From assembly GCF_002902945.1 (NCBI RefSeq), contig NZ_CP026101.1:1736001-1800000 (forward strand): a stretch of 64,000 bases of DNA, written 5' to 3'. Shown here piece after piece: positions 1 to 10,322 of the stretch. The notes beneath the pieces were generated by a model that made no database searches, was not told the DNA's origin, and was given only the letters and a program-made list of their open reading frames with translations. Position 1 is the first letter of the stretch. Each line of letters opens with the position of its first letter. Source of the DNA: Paraburkholderia caribensis. GTDB lineage: Bacteria > Pseudomonadota > Gammaproteobacteria > Burkholderiales > Burkholderiaceae. The translations under genes and the position numbers were made by a program.

Positions 1-2011
1 GCCCTTCGAGGTATTGCGGCAGGCGCGGCGACATCAGCAGTTCGGAAGGGTTCGGCGGACGGCGTCCGCACGAGATGAACGACAGGTTGTCGATTTCCGT
101 TGCACGCAGCGCATCGTCCAGCGAAATCTGGCCGCTCAGCAGTTCCGACAGACCGTTGTCCTGCGAGCCGCCCAGATGCTTTTCGAGCGCGCCGCGCCGC
201 ATGTCGCCGTCGATCATCAGCACCCGCTTGCCCGAATGCGCGAGCAGCACGGCGAGGTTGATCGTCAGGAAGCTCTTGCCGACGCCCGGCAGCGGCCCCG
301 TGAACATCACGATGTGGTTGCGCGCGTCCTGCAGCGTGAACTGCATCGACGTGCGCAGGCTGCGCAGGCTTTCGATACACACGTCCTTCGGCTTCGCGTT
401 GGCGAGCACCGCGCGCTGGCGCGTGCCGCCGCGCACCGCGGCGCTCTCCAGCAGCGCCTGTTCGGCCGACAGCGGCACGAGGCCGTAGACGGGCAGATGG
501 AAGGTGCGCTCGACCGTTTCGGGGTCGTCGATGCCCTTGAACATATTGCGGCGCAGGAACACGAAACCCGTGCCGACGATCAGCCCGAGTATCGTTGCCG
601 CCGACAGGATCAGCGCCTTCTTCGGCTTGATGGGCGAACCGGGGCGCAGCGCGGCGTCGACGATATGCACGTTGCCGCCCGTACCCGCTTTCTGCACGGA
701 CAGTTCCTGCACGCGGTTGAGCAGCAGCACGTAGATGTCTTCCGCGACCTTCGCGTCGCGCTGCAACTGCACGGCCTTGACTTCGGTGGCAGGCAGATCG
801 CGGAAACGGTCCGCGTATTTGGTGCGCTGCGCCTGGAGTTCGGCCATCTGCTGCTGCGCGGCCTTGATCATCGGGTGATCGTCGCCGTAGCGCTGTTCGA
901 GCTGCGAAATCTGCAGGCGCAAGGCCGAGATCTGCTGCTCGTACTGCACGCTGCCTTCCAGATAGACCTTCGCTTCGTCGCTCGCGTTGATCGAGCCGCT
1001 CTTGCTCTGATACGCCGTCAACGCCGCTTCCGCGCGTTCGAGATCGGACTTCAGGCGCGGCTCTTCACTTTTCAGGAAGTCGAGCATCCGGCTCGCGTCG
1101 GCCTGCTTGGTGCGGATGTGCTCCAGCAGATACGACTGCGCGAGCGCGTTGGCGACGGCGGCCGCGTGCTCGGGGTTCTGGTCTTCGAGCGAGATCGAGA
1201 TCACGCCCGTCTGCTTGCCCTGCTCCTGCACGTTGATGGCCGACTGGAACGCGGCGATCGCGTCGAGGTCGTTCGCGCGCATCACCGTGAACTGCGTGCC
1301 GGGCCGCGCGACGAGTTTGTTGACCAGCATCGTGACGCCGCCGCCCTGGGCGGGCTGGCCTGCCTGGCCGCGCAACAGCAACTGGCCGTCGGGCGTCATC
1401 AGCGTGTAGCGCTGGTTGTCGAGCGCGGTGAGGATCAGCTTCTGACCTTCGAGCGCGGGGGCGACGTCGAGCGAATCGACGTCGGCCACTTCGCCGCCCC
1501 ACGCGTACGAGCCGAGGCCGAGCCACGGCTTCGCGGGCTGGCCCGGCGTCGCAAGACGCGCAGCGAGGCTGCCGAGCACGGGGATGGTCTTCGGCGCGAT
1601 CGAGAAGTTCAGCTTCATGTCGTGAACCACGGGCGCAACCACGCCGCGGCTCTTGATCATTTCGATCTCGGCGTCGGTGGGGATCGTCGACTGGCCCGTC
1701 GAGATGGTCGCACCCGTTTGCGTCTGCGTGAGCGCCTGCGAGGTGTTGTCCGACGTTTCCACGCGCACGTGCGCATCGGCCGAATACACGGGCTTCGCGA
1801 CATAGCAGTAGAAGCCGGCAATCGCAACGATGGTCGCGGCGATGCCGATCAGCCACCAGATGTCGTCGATGATCACCTGCAGCAGTTGGCCGAGGACCAC
1901 GTCCTCTTCTTCGGTTCTGGCCTGGATGGCCAGATGGGGATTGGCTTGAGTGCTCACTTGGATACTCGCTTGAGTGCTCAGGGTTGACCCGGGTCGGGTC
2001 GCCGGCGGCAT
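1..2011 (-). CDS. bceF: EPS tyrosine autokinase / chain-length regulator (Wzc/BceF family), 3' end outside window
   Basis: Inner-membrane polysaccharide co-polymerase with a cytoplasmic BY-kinase domain that controls chain length and export of EPS. Translating the minus strand gives a Wzz-type N-terminus with a first membrane helix (IWWLIGIAATIVAIAGF), a long periplasmic coiled part, and a second helix (ALILSAATILGLIVG). The kinase Walker A (PGVGKSFLT, about 260-290) and Walker A' (VLMIDGDMRRG, about 215-245) follow. The frame is open to base 1, so the tyrosine-rich C-terminus is missing. It follows the export gene by about 90 bases and is probably co-transcribed. The start is uncertain: ATG 2011 was chosen, but ATG 2077 and GTG 1957 are in frame and none has a strong ribosome site. 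Family members align best from near GTG 1957. The family is secure; the symbol rests on gene order. Confidence 0.9.
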   Translation of the reverse strand, partial: MPPATRPGSTLSTQASIQVSTQANPHLAIQARTEEEDVVLGQLLQVIIDDIWWLIGIAATIVAIAGFYCYVAKPVYSADAHVRVETSDNTSQALTQTQTGATISTGQSTIPTDAEIEMIKSRGVVAPVVHDMKLNFSIAPKTIPVLGSLAARLATPGQPAKPWLGLGSYAWGGEVADVDSLDVAPALEGQKLILTALDNQRYTLMTPDGQLLLRGQAGQPAQGGGVTMLVNKLVARPGTQFTVMRANDLDAIAAFQSAINVQEQGKQTGVISISLEDQNPEHAAAVANALAQSYLLEHIRTKQADASRMLDFLKSEEPRLKSDLERAEAALTAYQSKSGSINASDEAKVYLEGSVQYEQQISALRLQISQLEQRYGDDHPMIKAAQQQMAELQAQRTKYADRFRDLPATEVKAVQLQRDAKVAEDIYVLLLNRVQELSVQKAGTGGNVHIVDAALRPGSPIKPKKALILSAATILGLIVGTGFVFLRRNMFKGIDDPETVERTFHLPVYGLVPLSAEQALLESAAVRGGTRQRAVLANAKPKDVCIESLRSLRTSMQFTLQDARNHIVMFTGPLPGVGKSFLTINLAVLLAHSGKRVLMIDGDMRRGALEKHLGGSQDNGLSELLSGQISLDDALRATEIDNLSFISCGRRPPNPSELLMSPRLPQYLEG

Positions 2012-2102
2012 CCGGTGCGTTGCATCCGTTCGTGTTCCGGATGCGAAGCGCCGGGATGCCGGCAGCGGTTCAGGCATTGCAAAGCAATGAGACGTCAGGA
2101 CA

Positions 2103-3284
2103 TCAGCGCGTCAGCTGCTTCAGGTAGAACAGCGTCTGCACCGTCGGCAGGACCTGCTGCAACACGCGGTTGAAGGTCGTCGAGGCGGCCGTGCCCACGT
2201 ACACCACGTCCATCGGCTGCAACTGGAATTGCGACGACAGCATGATCGCGTCGGGCTGCGTCATGTCGAGGCGATACACGTCGGGCGTGGTCGGCTTGTC
2301 CTTCATGCCGCGCATCACGAAGATCTGGCGCGGGTTCGCGTCGGTGTCGAGAATGCCGCCCGCCTGCGTGAGCGCATCGGCGATCGTCAGTTCGCCCTTG
2401 TTCATCGGCACGGGAATCGGCGTCTTCACTTCGCCCATCACGAAGATGCGCGTGTCGCTGCGGTCCGGCACGTTGACGATGTCGCCGGGTTCGAGCATCA
2501 CGTTCTGCGTGGTATCGCCCTTGTCGAGCATGCGGTTCGCGTCGAGCACATAGAGCTTGCCCTTGCGCGTGAGGCGCACGCGCTGCAGATCGGCGCTGTC
2601 GGTCGAACCGCCCGACCGGGTGATCGCATCGACCAGCGTGAGCGGCACGTCGGACAGCGCAAGCGGCCCCGGCGTCTTCACGTCGCCCGTCACCTGGACC
2701 TTCTGGCTCCGGTACGACAGCACGCGCACGTCGACCTGCGGATCGCGGATGTACGGCACGAGCTTCCTGGCGAGTTCGTCGCGGATCTGCGCCGTGGTGC
2801 GGCCCGACGCGCGGATGCGCCCGACGAACGGGAAATAGATCGTGCCGTCGGGCGCGACCGTCTGCCCGTACGGATCGGCCTGGCCCGGCAACGCCTGCGT
2901 GTAAGGCTGCTGCAACGCGCCGCCGATCGACTGCGTGGTGTTGCCGCCCGAAGAGAGCGTGCTGCCGTTCGGCGTGGTCAGTTCCGGGTGGTCCCAGACG
3001 GTGATGCCGAGAATGTCCTGCGGCGCGACGCGATAGACATACTGCGTCGGATCGGCGAACGGACCGGGCGGCGGCAGCACCTGCTTCGCAATGGCGTCCG
3101 CCGTCTGCGCCTGCTGCTTCTGGATCACCTGGGCATCGATCAGCGTGACCGGGTACGTTTCGGCCGGCTTGTTCTGCGAGTCTTCCTTCAGACGCGACGT
3201 GTCGAGGTAATTCCCCGGCGCGGTCGCGCACGCCGACAGAAAAGTCGTCAGCACAATAGATAACGTGATGTTTCGTTTCAGCAT
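2103..3284 (-). CDS. bceE: Polysaccharide export outer-membrane protein (Wza/BceE family)
   Basis: Outer-membrane polysaccharide exporter (OPX) lipoprotein, 393 residues, forming the EPS exit channel with the kinase encoded next. The N-terminus is a lipoprotein signal peptide with lipobox LSACAT (modified Cys near residue 19). A poly_export domain (about residues 100-200, including VRVLSYRSQKVQVTG) and two SLBB beta-grasp repeats follow (about 205-300 and 290-370). The start ATG 3284 lies inside the end of the phosphatase gene, a 7-base overlap that suggests translational coupling. Longer in-frame extensions upstream are rejected because they would precede the signal peptide. Family assignment is firm; the polymer exported is inferred to be cepacian-like. 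Confidence 0.93.
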   Translation of the reverse strand: MLKRNITLSIVLTTFLSACATAPGNYLDTSRLKEDSQNKPAETYPVTLIDAQVIQKQQAQTADAIAKQVLPPPGPFADPTQYVYRVAPQDILGITVWDHPELTTPNGSTLSSGGNTTQSIGGALQQPYTQALPGQADPYGQTVAPDGTIYFPFVGRIRASGRTTAQIRDELARKLVPYIRDPQVDVRVLSYRSQKVQVTGDVKTPGPLALSDVPLTLVDAITRSGGSTDSADLQRVRLTRKGKLYVLDANRMLDKGDTTQNVMLEPGDIVNVPDRSDTRIFVMGEVKTPIPVPMNKGELTIADALTQAGGILDTDANPRQIFVMRGMKDKPTTPDVYRLDMTQPDAIMLSSQFQLQPMDVVYVGTAASTTFNRVLQQVLPTVQTLFYLKQLTR

Positions 3285-3730
3285 ATTTTGTCCAGCCATC
3301 CCATGACGAGGTGTTCCATGTGCGCGAGGCTGTCGCGATACGCGCCTTCGTCGCGTCCATGCGGATCGACGACGTCGGCGCTTCCCCACTTGTCCCACTT
3401 GCCGAGCGCATAGACCTTGCCGCGCGACGTGGGATCGAGCGCCTCCACGTCCTTCACTTGCCGCTGTTCGGTGACGAGGATCAGGTCGGCATCGCGCACG
3501 AGCTTGCCGTCGAGCCGCCGCGCGCGATGCGCGCCACTTTCCACGCCGCGTTCTTCGAGCAGACGCCGCATGACGGGGTCCATGCCGTAGCCGTCGATCG
3601 CACGCAGGCCCGCCGAACGAAACGCGATGGGCTGCGCGCCGCGCGTGTCCTGACGCGACTTGAACAGTCGCTCGGCGGCGGGCGAGCGGCACACGTTGGC
3701 GTGGCAGACGATCAGGACGTTCGCGAACAT
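3278..3730 (-). CDS. bceD: Low-molecular-weight protein tyrosine phosphatase (Wzb/BceD family)
   Basis: Cytoplasmic phosphatase of 150 residues that dephosphorylates the Wzc/BceF kinase, setting the phosphorylation cycle needed for EPS polymerisation. The P-loop near the N-terminus reads VCHANVCRSP, containing the C-x5-R-S signature. The general-acid aspartate lies in the C-terminal DPHG motif. Start ATG 3730 places the P-loop about 9 residues in, as is normal for the family. It sits 34 bases after the UDP-glucose dehydrogenase gene and overlaps the exporter gene by 7 bases, so it belongs to the same operon. All active-site residues are present. Confidence 0.94.
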   Translation of the reverse strand: MFANVLIVCHANVCRSPAAERLFKSRQDTRGAQPIAFRSAGLRAIDGYGMDPVMRRLLEERGVESGAHRARRLDGKLVRDADLILVTEQRQVKDVEALDPTSRGKVYALGKWDKWGSADVVDPHGRDEGAYRDSLAHMEHLVMGWLDKIC

Positions 3731-3764
3731 GGGGCGGCCTCTTTGCAGTCGATGACGCCAGGGG

Positions 3765-5183
<1,419 letters not shown>

Positions 5184-5258
5184 GAATTACACCTCGGAGA
5201 TTGAATGGTTCAGTGAATGGAGAACGCGCGGCGTTCTATCCGATGGACCCCACGCGCG

Positions 5259-6656
5259 TCAGTACGCGTTGCTGCCCACGAAGCCTTTCCAGAAGGTCAG
5301 GCCCACGATCTTGATGTCGAGCCAGAAGCTCCAGTGCTGCATGTAGTACAGATCGAGCTTCACGCGGCCCATCATCTTTTCGATGCGGTCGGTTTCGCCG
5401 CGATAGCCGTTGATCTGCGCCCAGCCGGTGATGCCGGGCTTGATCCGGTAGCGGTGCATGTAGCCCTTCACCAGATCCTTGTAGATGTCGTCGTGTTCGA
5501 GTGCATGCGGACGCGGGCCGACCACCGACATTTCCCCGCGCAGCACGTTGATGAACTGCGGCAGTTCGTCGAGGCTCGTGCGGCGCAGGAACGCGCCGAC
5601 AGGCGTGATGCGCGGATCGCGGCGCGTGGCCTGGGTGATCTTGCCCGCCTCCTCCTTGTGGAGTTTCATCGAGCGGAACTTGAAGATCTCGAACTCGCGG
5701 CCGTCGATGCCCTTGCGCCGCTGCCGGAAAAACACCGGTCCCGGCGACGAAAGCTTCACGGCCACGGCGATCGCGAGCAGCAGCGGCGCGAGCGCCGTCA
5801 GCGCGGCGAGCGCGAACAGCCGGTCGAAAATCCGCTTGGGCAGCACGCGCAGGTCGGTGATCGGCGACGCGGCGAGATTGATCGCGGGCACGCCGAGCAG
5901 GTCGACCATCGGCTGGTTGAGGAGCGTCAGGCTGCGCACATCCGGGATGAAGCGGATGTTCACGAAGTCGTTGCGAAACTCCATCACGAAGCGATGGATG
6001 ACCTTCTCTTTCGACATCGGCAGCGCCATCCACAACTCGCGCACCGACCGGCGGCGCATCTCGTCGATCATCGCCGCGTAGTCGCGCCGCACGGGCACGC
6101 CTTCGATCGTTTCCGGTTCGTCGATGTCTTCGTAGTGGCTGCGGTTGTCGTCCTCGTCATAGACGAGCACGGGGCTGAAGCCGGCTTCGGGACGGCTGCG
6201 CATCTGCTCGATCAGAAACTTGCCGTACGGTGCACCGCCGACGATGGCCACCTTCTTCTGGTTGAAGCCCTCGCGCCGCAGCCCGCGCAGCACGGCGTGC
6301 ACGAGCGCCTTCGTGACGATCAGCAGCACCACGCTGGCGCCGGCCCAGTACGCCAGCCACAGGCGCGACAGCATGTCCGAGCGGTGCAGGCTGAAGCTCA
6401 TCAGGATGCCCGTCACCTCGACCATCAGCCAGCCCATCGACACGCGCCACAGCAGGTCGTACAGCGGCTTGCCGCGCCACGACTGATAAATGCCGAGGGC
6501 CGGAAAGAACAGGATCACCAGCAGGCAGTCGAACGCCAGCGACACGCTTTGCATGTCGTCGAGCCAAACGAAATGCCCCGCGTGCAGCGCGGCCGCGATC
6601 AGCGCGCCGAGCGCGACCATGCCGATGTCGATGATTCTCGATAGAACGCTCAGCAT
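5259..6656 (-). CDS. bceB: Undecaprenyl-phosphate glucose-1-phosphate transferase (BceB/WcaJ family)
   Basis: Polyisoprenyl-phosphate hexose-1-phosphate transferase that loads the first sugar of the EPS repeat, probably glucose, on undecaprenyl phosphate at the inner membrane. The 465 residues contain four N-terminal hydrophobic segments, a CoA-binding-like domain (VAIVGGAPYGKFLIEQM) and a further membrane hairpin. The catalytic bacterial sugar-transferase domain follows, with the conserved stretches FEIFKFRSM, RRTSLDELPQFINVLRGEMS and GPRPHALEHD. Start ATG 6656 is supported by an AGGGG ribosome site 8 bases upstream; a 53-residue upstream extension has no such support. It is the first gene of the minus-strand EPS run and faces the shared control region. 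Confidence 0.92.
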   Translation of the reverse strand: MLSVLSRIIDIGMVALGALIAAALHAGHFVWLDDMQSVSLAFDCLLVILFFPALGIYQSWRGKPLYDLLWRVSMGWLMVEVTGILMSFSLHRSDMLSRLWLAYWAGASVVLLIVTKALVHAVLRGLRREGFNQKKVAIVGGAPYGKFLIEQMRSRPEAGFSPVLVYDEDDNRSHYEDIDEPETIEGVPVRRDYAAMIDEMRRRSVRELWMALPMSKEKVIHRFVMEFRNDFVNIRFIPDVRSLTLLNQPMVDLLGVPAINLAASPITDLRVLPKRIFDRLFALAALTALAPLLLAIAVAVKLSSPGPVFFRQRRKGIDGREFEIFKFRSMKLHKEEAGKITQATRRDPRITPVGAFLRRTSLDELPQFINVLRGEMSVVGPRPHALEHDDIYKDLVKGYMHRYRIKPGITGWAQINGYRGETDRIEKMMGRVKLDLYYMQHWSFWLDIKIVGLTFWKGFVGSNAY

Positions 6657-7301
6657 CTGCTGCCCCTCGCCTTGTCTGTCAGTTCGATCAAGTTCTATCC
6701 ACGGTCCGTTGAAAAGTGCGCTGCGTGATTCGCGCGGCGGATTACCGGGTGGTTCGTCAACCGGCTTTGCGCCTTGCCAATGGAAAGCAACGCAGAAAAG
6801 CAAATCACCTCGCATTGGATCGCATTTCGGTTTGCGTTGCGACGGGAATACGGATGAATTGCGCCGGTGAGTGAATACCCTTGTACAAGCCTAGATAAAG
6901 CGGCATTAAAATTCCGGCCGCAAGGCGGCAAAAAATCTCAAAATGTATCGGCACGATTTACGATATTTTTTTCGCTTTTATTCGGTAATTGTTGCCGAAT
7001 TATGCGGATTCGCACCGCACTTCGCGCCGTTTGTCCCGCTTTTGCTGGGCTTTTTTTCCGCTGTGGTGTCAGACCATGCTGCCCGCGGGTCGATCAGCAC
7101 GCGCGTTCCGGGTCTGCGAATTGTGTCGTGTCAATTTTTACCTGATTTATTTTCTATTTTTCCGGCATTGCGAAATTATTCGTTAATGCATGACTGCCAT
7201 TTTGCATTGGAATTATTCGGCAGAAATTCAATGCCGATTTATTGACGCATTACGACGTGATAAAAACTCAGGCATTCATCCCGCTTCGAGGAGTTATCAC
7301 C
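6657..7301. promoter_or_regulatory. Divergent control region between the EPS operon and manC
   Basis: This 645-base stretch carries no convincing gene and is clearly richer in A/T than its surroundings, notably 6900-7000 and 7130-7260. Visible symmetric elements are a perfect 10-base palindrome (CTTGTACAAG, 6880-6889), a TTCGG/CCGAA inverted pair at 6981-6999 and a TCGGCA/TGCCGA pair at 7217-7237. These are candidate regulator sites. Both divergent promoters must lie here, but no -10/-35 pair stands out enough to be assigned. A GAGGAG ribosome site for manC ends the region. That it controls EPS production is inferred from the flanking genes. Confidence 0.55.
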
Positions 7302-8831
7302 ATGACTGCTACGGCGTCAGACGTCGACAATCGACAGGCGAATCAAACCCGGCTCAACGTCAAGCTCAAGGTTCATCCCGTGATACTGGCCGGCGGTTCG
7401 GGAACACGGCTGTGGCCAATGTCGCGCGAACAGCATCCGAAACAGCTGATCGGTCTGCTGGGCGCAGACTCGCTGCTGCAATCGACGACGCAACGGCTCG
7501 ACGGACTCGATGCCGGTTATCCCGTTGCCGAGCAACTGGTTGTTGTCTGCAACGAAGAACATCGCTTCACGACGGCCGAGCAATTGCGCGTGAGCGGCAA
7601 ACAGAGCCGCCTGATTCTCGAGCCCTGCGCGCGCGACACGGCACCGGCATTGACCATCGCGGCGCTTTCGGTGCTCGCGCAGGATCAGGACGGCATCATG
7701 GTCGTGATGCCCGCCGACCACGCCGTGACGGACACGGAAGGTTTTCACGCCGCCGTCGCGGCGGGCGTGCAGCACGCGTCGAACGGCCAGATCGTGACGA
7801 TGGGCATCGTGCCGTCGCGCGCCGAAACGGGCTACGGCTACATTCGTATCGGTGCTTCACTGCCCGCCGTCGAAACGGCGAGCGAGCGCGTGATCGACGC
7901 CCATCAGCTCGACCGCTTCGTCGAAAAGCCGCATGTCGAACTCGCGCAGCGCTATGTCGACTCGAAAGAGTATTGGTGGAACAGCGGCATCTTCATTCTG
8001 CGCGCGTCGACGTGGATCAAGGCCGTGCGCCACTTCCAGCCTGCCATTTACGAAGCCTGCGAAGCTGCGCATGCGCAAGGCACCACCGACGGCGATTTCT
8101 TCCGCGTGCAGCGCGACGCATTCGGCGCGTGCCCGTCCAATTCGATCGACTACGCCGTGATGGAACGTCTCGGCGGCGACACGTCGGTGTGCACGGGCGT
8201 CGTCGTGCCGCTCGACGCCGGCTGGTCCGATGTCGGCTCGTGGGACGCGATCTGGGACATCCTGCCGAAAGACGGCGACGACAACGTCGGCCGCGGCAAC
8301 GTGATGTTCGAAGGCGCCGGATCGACCTTCGCGCATTCCGAAGGCCGCCTGATCGCCTGCGTCGGAACGCAGGATCTCGTCGTCGTCGAAACCGACGACG
8401 CGATTCTCGTCGCCGACAAGCGCCGCGTGCAGGACGTGAAGAAGGTGGTGGCCCGCATCCGCGAAGCCCATGGCGCGCAAGCCGTGAACCATCGCAAAGT
8501 GCATCGGCCGTGGGGCCACTACGATTCCGTCGACACGGGCGAGCGCTTCCAGGTCAAGCGCATCGTCGTGAAGCCGGGCGCGCAACTGTCGCTGCAGATG
8601 CATCATCATCGCGCCGAACACTGGATCGTCGTGCGCGGCACGGCGCTCGTCACGCGCGGCGAAGAGCGCTTCATCGTGTCGGAGAACGAATCGGCGTACA
8701 TCCCGCTCGGCGTCACGCATCGTCTCGAGAATCCGGGCAAGATGCCGCTCGAGATCATTGAGGTGCAATCGGGATCGTATCTCGGCGAAGACGACATCGT
8801 GCGCTTCGACGACACATACGGCCGCCGATAA
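7302..8831 (+). CDS. manC: Mannose-1-phosphate guanylyltransferase / mannose-6-phosphate isomerase (type II)
   Basis: Bifunctional enzyme making mannose-1-P into GDP-mannose and, through its cupin domain, interconverting fructose-6-P and mannose-6-P; it corresponds to BceA in cepacian loci. The 509 residues begin with a short variable leader, then the nucleotidyltransferase signature LAGGSGTRLWPMSRE, YGYI and FVEKP. A hinge and the C-terminal type II isomerase cupin follow (VKPGAQLSLQMHHHRAEHW). Start ATG 7302 has GAGGAG upstream; an in-frame ATG 60 bases earlier lacks support. It is transcribed away from the other EPS genes and supplies their GDP-mannose (and through it rhamnose or fucose) precursors. 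Confidence 0.94.
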   Translation: MTATASDVDNRQANQTRLNVKLKVHPVILAGGSGTRLWPMSREQHPKQLIGLLGADSLLQSTTQRLDGLDAGYPVAEQLVVVCNEEHRFTTAEQLRVSGKQSRLILEPCARDTAPALTIAALSVLAQDQDGIMVVMPADHAVTDTEGFHAAVAAGVQHASNGQIVTMGIVPSRAETGYGYIRIGASLPAVETASERVIDAHQLDRFVEKPHVELAQRYVDSKEYWWNSGIFILRASTWIKAVRHFQPAIYEACEAAHAQGTTDGDFFRVQRDAFGACPSNSIDYAVMERLGGDTSVCTGVVVPLDAGWSDVGSWDAIWDILPKDGDDNVGRGNVMFEGAGSTFAHSEGRLIACVGTQDLVVVETDDAILVADKRRVQDVKKVVARIREAHGAQAVNHRKVHRPWGHYDSVDTGERFQVKRIVVKPGAQLSLQMHHHRAEHWIVVRGTALVTRGEERFIVSENESAYIPLGVTHRLENPGKMPLEIIEVQSGSYLGEDDIVRFDDTYGRR

Positions 8832-9071
8832 ACGCAAGTCCCGAACGAACGCAGCAGAGACGGACGCAGCATGAATGCGCCCTTCTCTGCTGCTACATGC
8901 TGCTGTAGCTCAGATAGAAACGGCCAGGGTGAAGCGCGCGATGCGTGAAGCACGGCATCGAGTCACGGCAATGAACGACGAGACGGCAACGACGCGCCTG
9001 ACCGCTGCGCGTCTGCCCAGGTGACCGGTTCCAGTTCTTGAGAAAACGATGGCGCGACTACGCCATCGTCA
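8832..9071. other. Convergent intergenic region with a hairpin
   Basis: Lies between the converging manC and transposase-domain genes. It contains an inverted pair GCAGCAGAGA (8851-8860) and TCTCTGCTGC (8884-8893) around a 23-base loop. There is no T-run, so it is not a classical intrinsic terminator. No gene is seen. Confidence 0.4.
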
Positions 9072-10322
9072 TCATCCTGCGTGCGAAAGCAGATTCGACG
9101 GCAACGGGTAGCGTTCGCCCGTTTTGTCCTTGGCGACATCGGACGGATAGCGGCGCAACGGCATCAGACGCGGATTCAGATGCTGCGGCAAATGCGGATT
9201 GCCCGTTGCAGCGGCAACGTTCGCCGCGGCGAGTGCCGGCGTCGGCGTGAGTTCGGGCATGGCGCGCGTGACTGGCCGCACCGCGGCCTTCGGCGTGTGC
9301 ATACCCACGTTCGACGGATGCGCGTGCAGTCCCGCCGCTGCCTCGCGCGTACGGCATTCGCGGTCGATCCATTGCCGCGCCCAGTCGAGCGCAAAACGAT
9401 GCGCTTCGTCGACATCGGCGAAGCGCGGGCCGATCAGGCCGGAACGCTCGACGCGTTTGCCGTCCTTCATGATCTCGGCCCATGCGCGGAATGCATCGTT
9501 GGTCACCTGCTCCGCCTCGACGTAAATCGTGTAGCCCTGGCGGTCGGCGACTTCCAGGCCGCGCGGCGCCGTGAGGCTCATCCACAGCGGCGTGTGCTGG
9601 CTGTCCGCCGCGGTATCCGCCGAAGCGTTCGCGGTGGACGCGTCGTCGCCGTGCGCGCCGGCTTGCACCGGCGTGACAGGCGAGTCGGCATTGGCAGCGT
9701 GCGCCTGCATCGGTGCTTGCACATCGATGCGCTGCGCGTCGCCGAAGACGACGCCGGCTTCGAGCGCACTCGCCGCGCTAACGACATTGGCGCGCGGTGC
9801 CTCGACGAAGCCCGTTTCGACGGCCGCCGAGCCCACGAGCTGGCGCGTGATGTCGGCCATCGGCGCGAGCGCATGCCAGCCGGACGGCGCGCCGCCCGGC
9901 ACGCCCGACTCAGCAGACGACGCTTGCCACGTCTCCGGACTTTTCCAGAACACGCCGCGCGCGAGTTCGTCGCGCGGCTTCTGCGCTTCGACCACAGGCG
10001 CGGGCTTCGGCGCAGCGGGCGGCGTCGGCTCGGGAATGTACGCGAACGTGCGTCCATTCAGCGTCAACAGACGGATCACTTCTGCCAGTGTGCCGTCGGC
10101 TTGCCACTCCTCGAAGCGGCGCCGGCACGTAGGGCCTGACGGATAGCGGCCAGGAAGCTTCGACCACGGCTCACCCGTCGTCAGGATCCACAGAACGGCA
10201 TTGGCCACGATTCGGGGTTCGGCGCGGGGCCGTCCGCGTCGGTTCAGGCGGACGGCTGGCTCGTCGGAAACAAGCGCGGATATTTGCGCCCATTCGTCAT
10301 TGCTTAGCTCATCGAAAAACAT
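9072..10322 (-). CDS. Transposase-type DNA-binding domain (DUF4096) fused to a non-catalytic C-terminal region
   Basis: A 416-residue protein of unknown role. Residues about 1-100 match the DUF4096 helix-turn-helix module at the front of IS5-group transposases: an RRGRPR motif, the ILTTGEPWSKLPGRYPS stretch and the TCRRRFEEW segment. No DDE catalytic domain follows. Instead there is a Pro/Ala-rich, probably disordered linker, then a compact region (about residues 255-330) with GYTIYVEAEQVTNDAF, GLIGPRF and a DWARQWIDREC helix. Start ATG 10322 follows a GGAG ribosome site. No terminal inverted repeats or target duplication flank it, so it is not an intact insertion sequence. It reads like a domesticated DNA-binding protein, possibly a regulator. 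Function unknown. Confidence 0.7.
   Translation of the reverse strand: MFFDELSNDEWAQISALVSDEPAVRLNRRGRPRAEPRIVANAVLWILTTGEPWSKLPGRYPSGPTCRRRFEEWQADGTLAEVIRLLTLNGRTFAYIPEPTPPAAPKPAPVVEAQKPRDELARGVFWKSPETWQASSAESGVPGGAPSGWHALAPMADITRQLVGSAAVETGFVEAPRANVVSAASALEAGVVFGDAQRIDVQAPMQAHAANADSPVTPVQAGAHGDDASTANASADTAADSQHTPLWMSLTAPRGLEVADRQGYTIYVEAEQVTNDAFRAWAEIMKDGKRVERSGLIGPRFADVDEAHRFALDWARQWIDRECRTREAAAGLHAHPSNVGMHTPKAAVRPVTRAMPELTPTPALAAANVAAATGNPHLPQHLNPRLMPLRRYPSDVAKDKTGERYPLPSNLLSHAG

Noticed and set aside
14..1987. Long plus-strand open frame at the left edge
   Set aside because: Shadow of the tyrosine autokinase gene, whose minus-strand translation contains the kinase motifs and two membrane helices.
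9072..10322. Insertion sequence with transposase
   Set aside because: The catalytic domain is missing, no terminal inverted repeats or target duplication were seen, so it is not called a mobile element.
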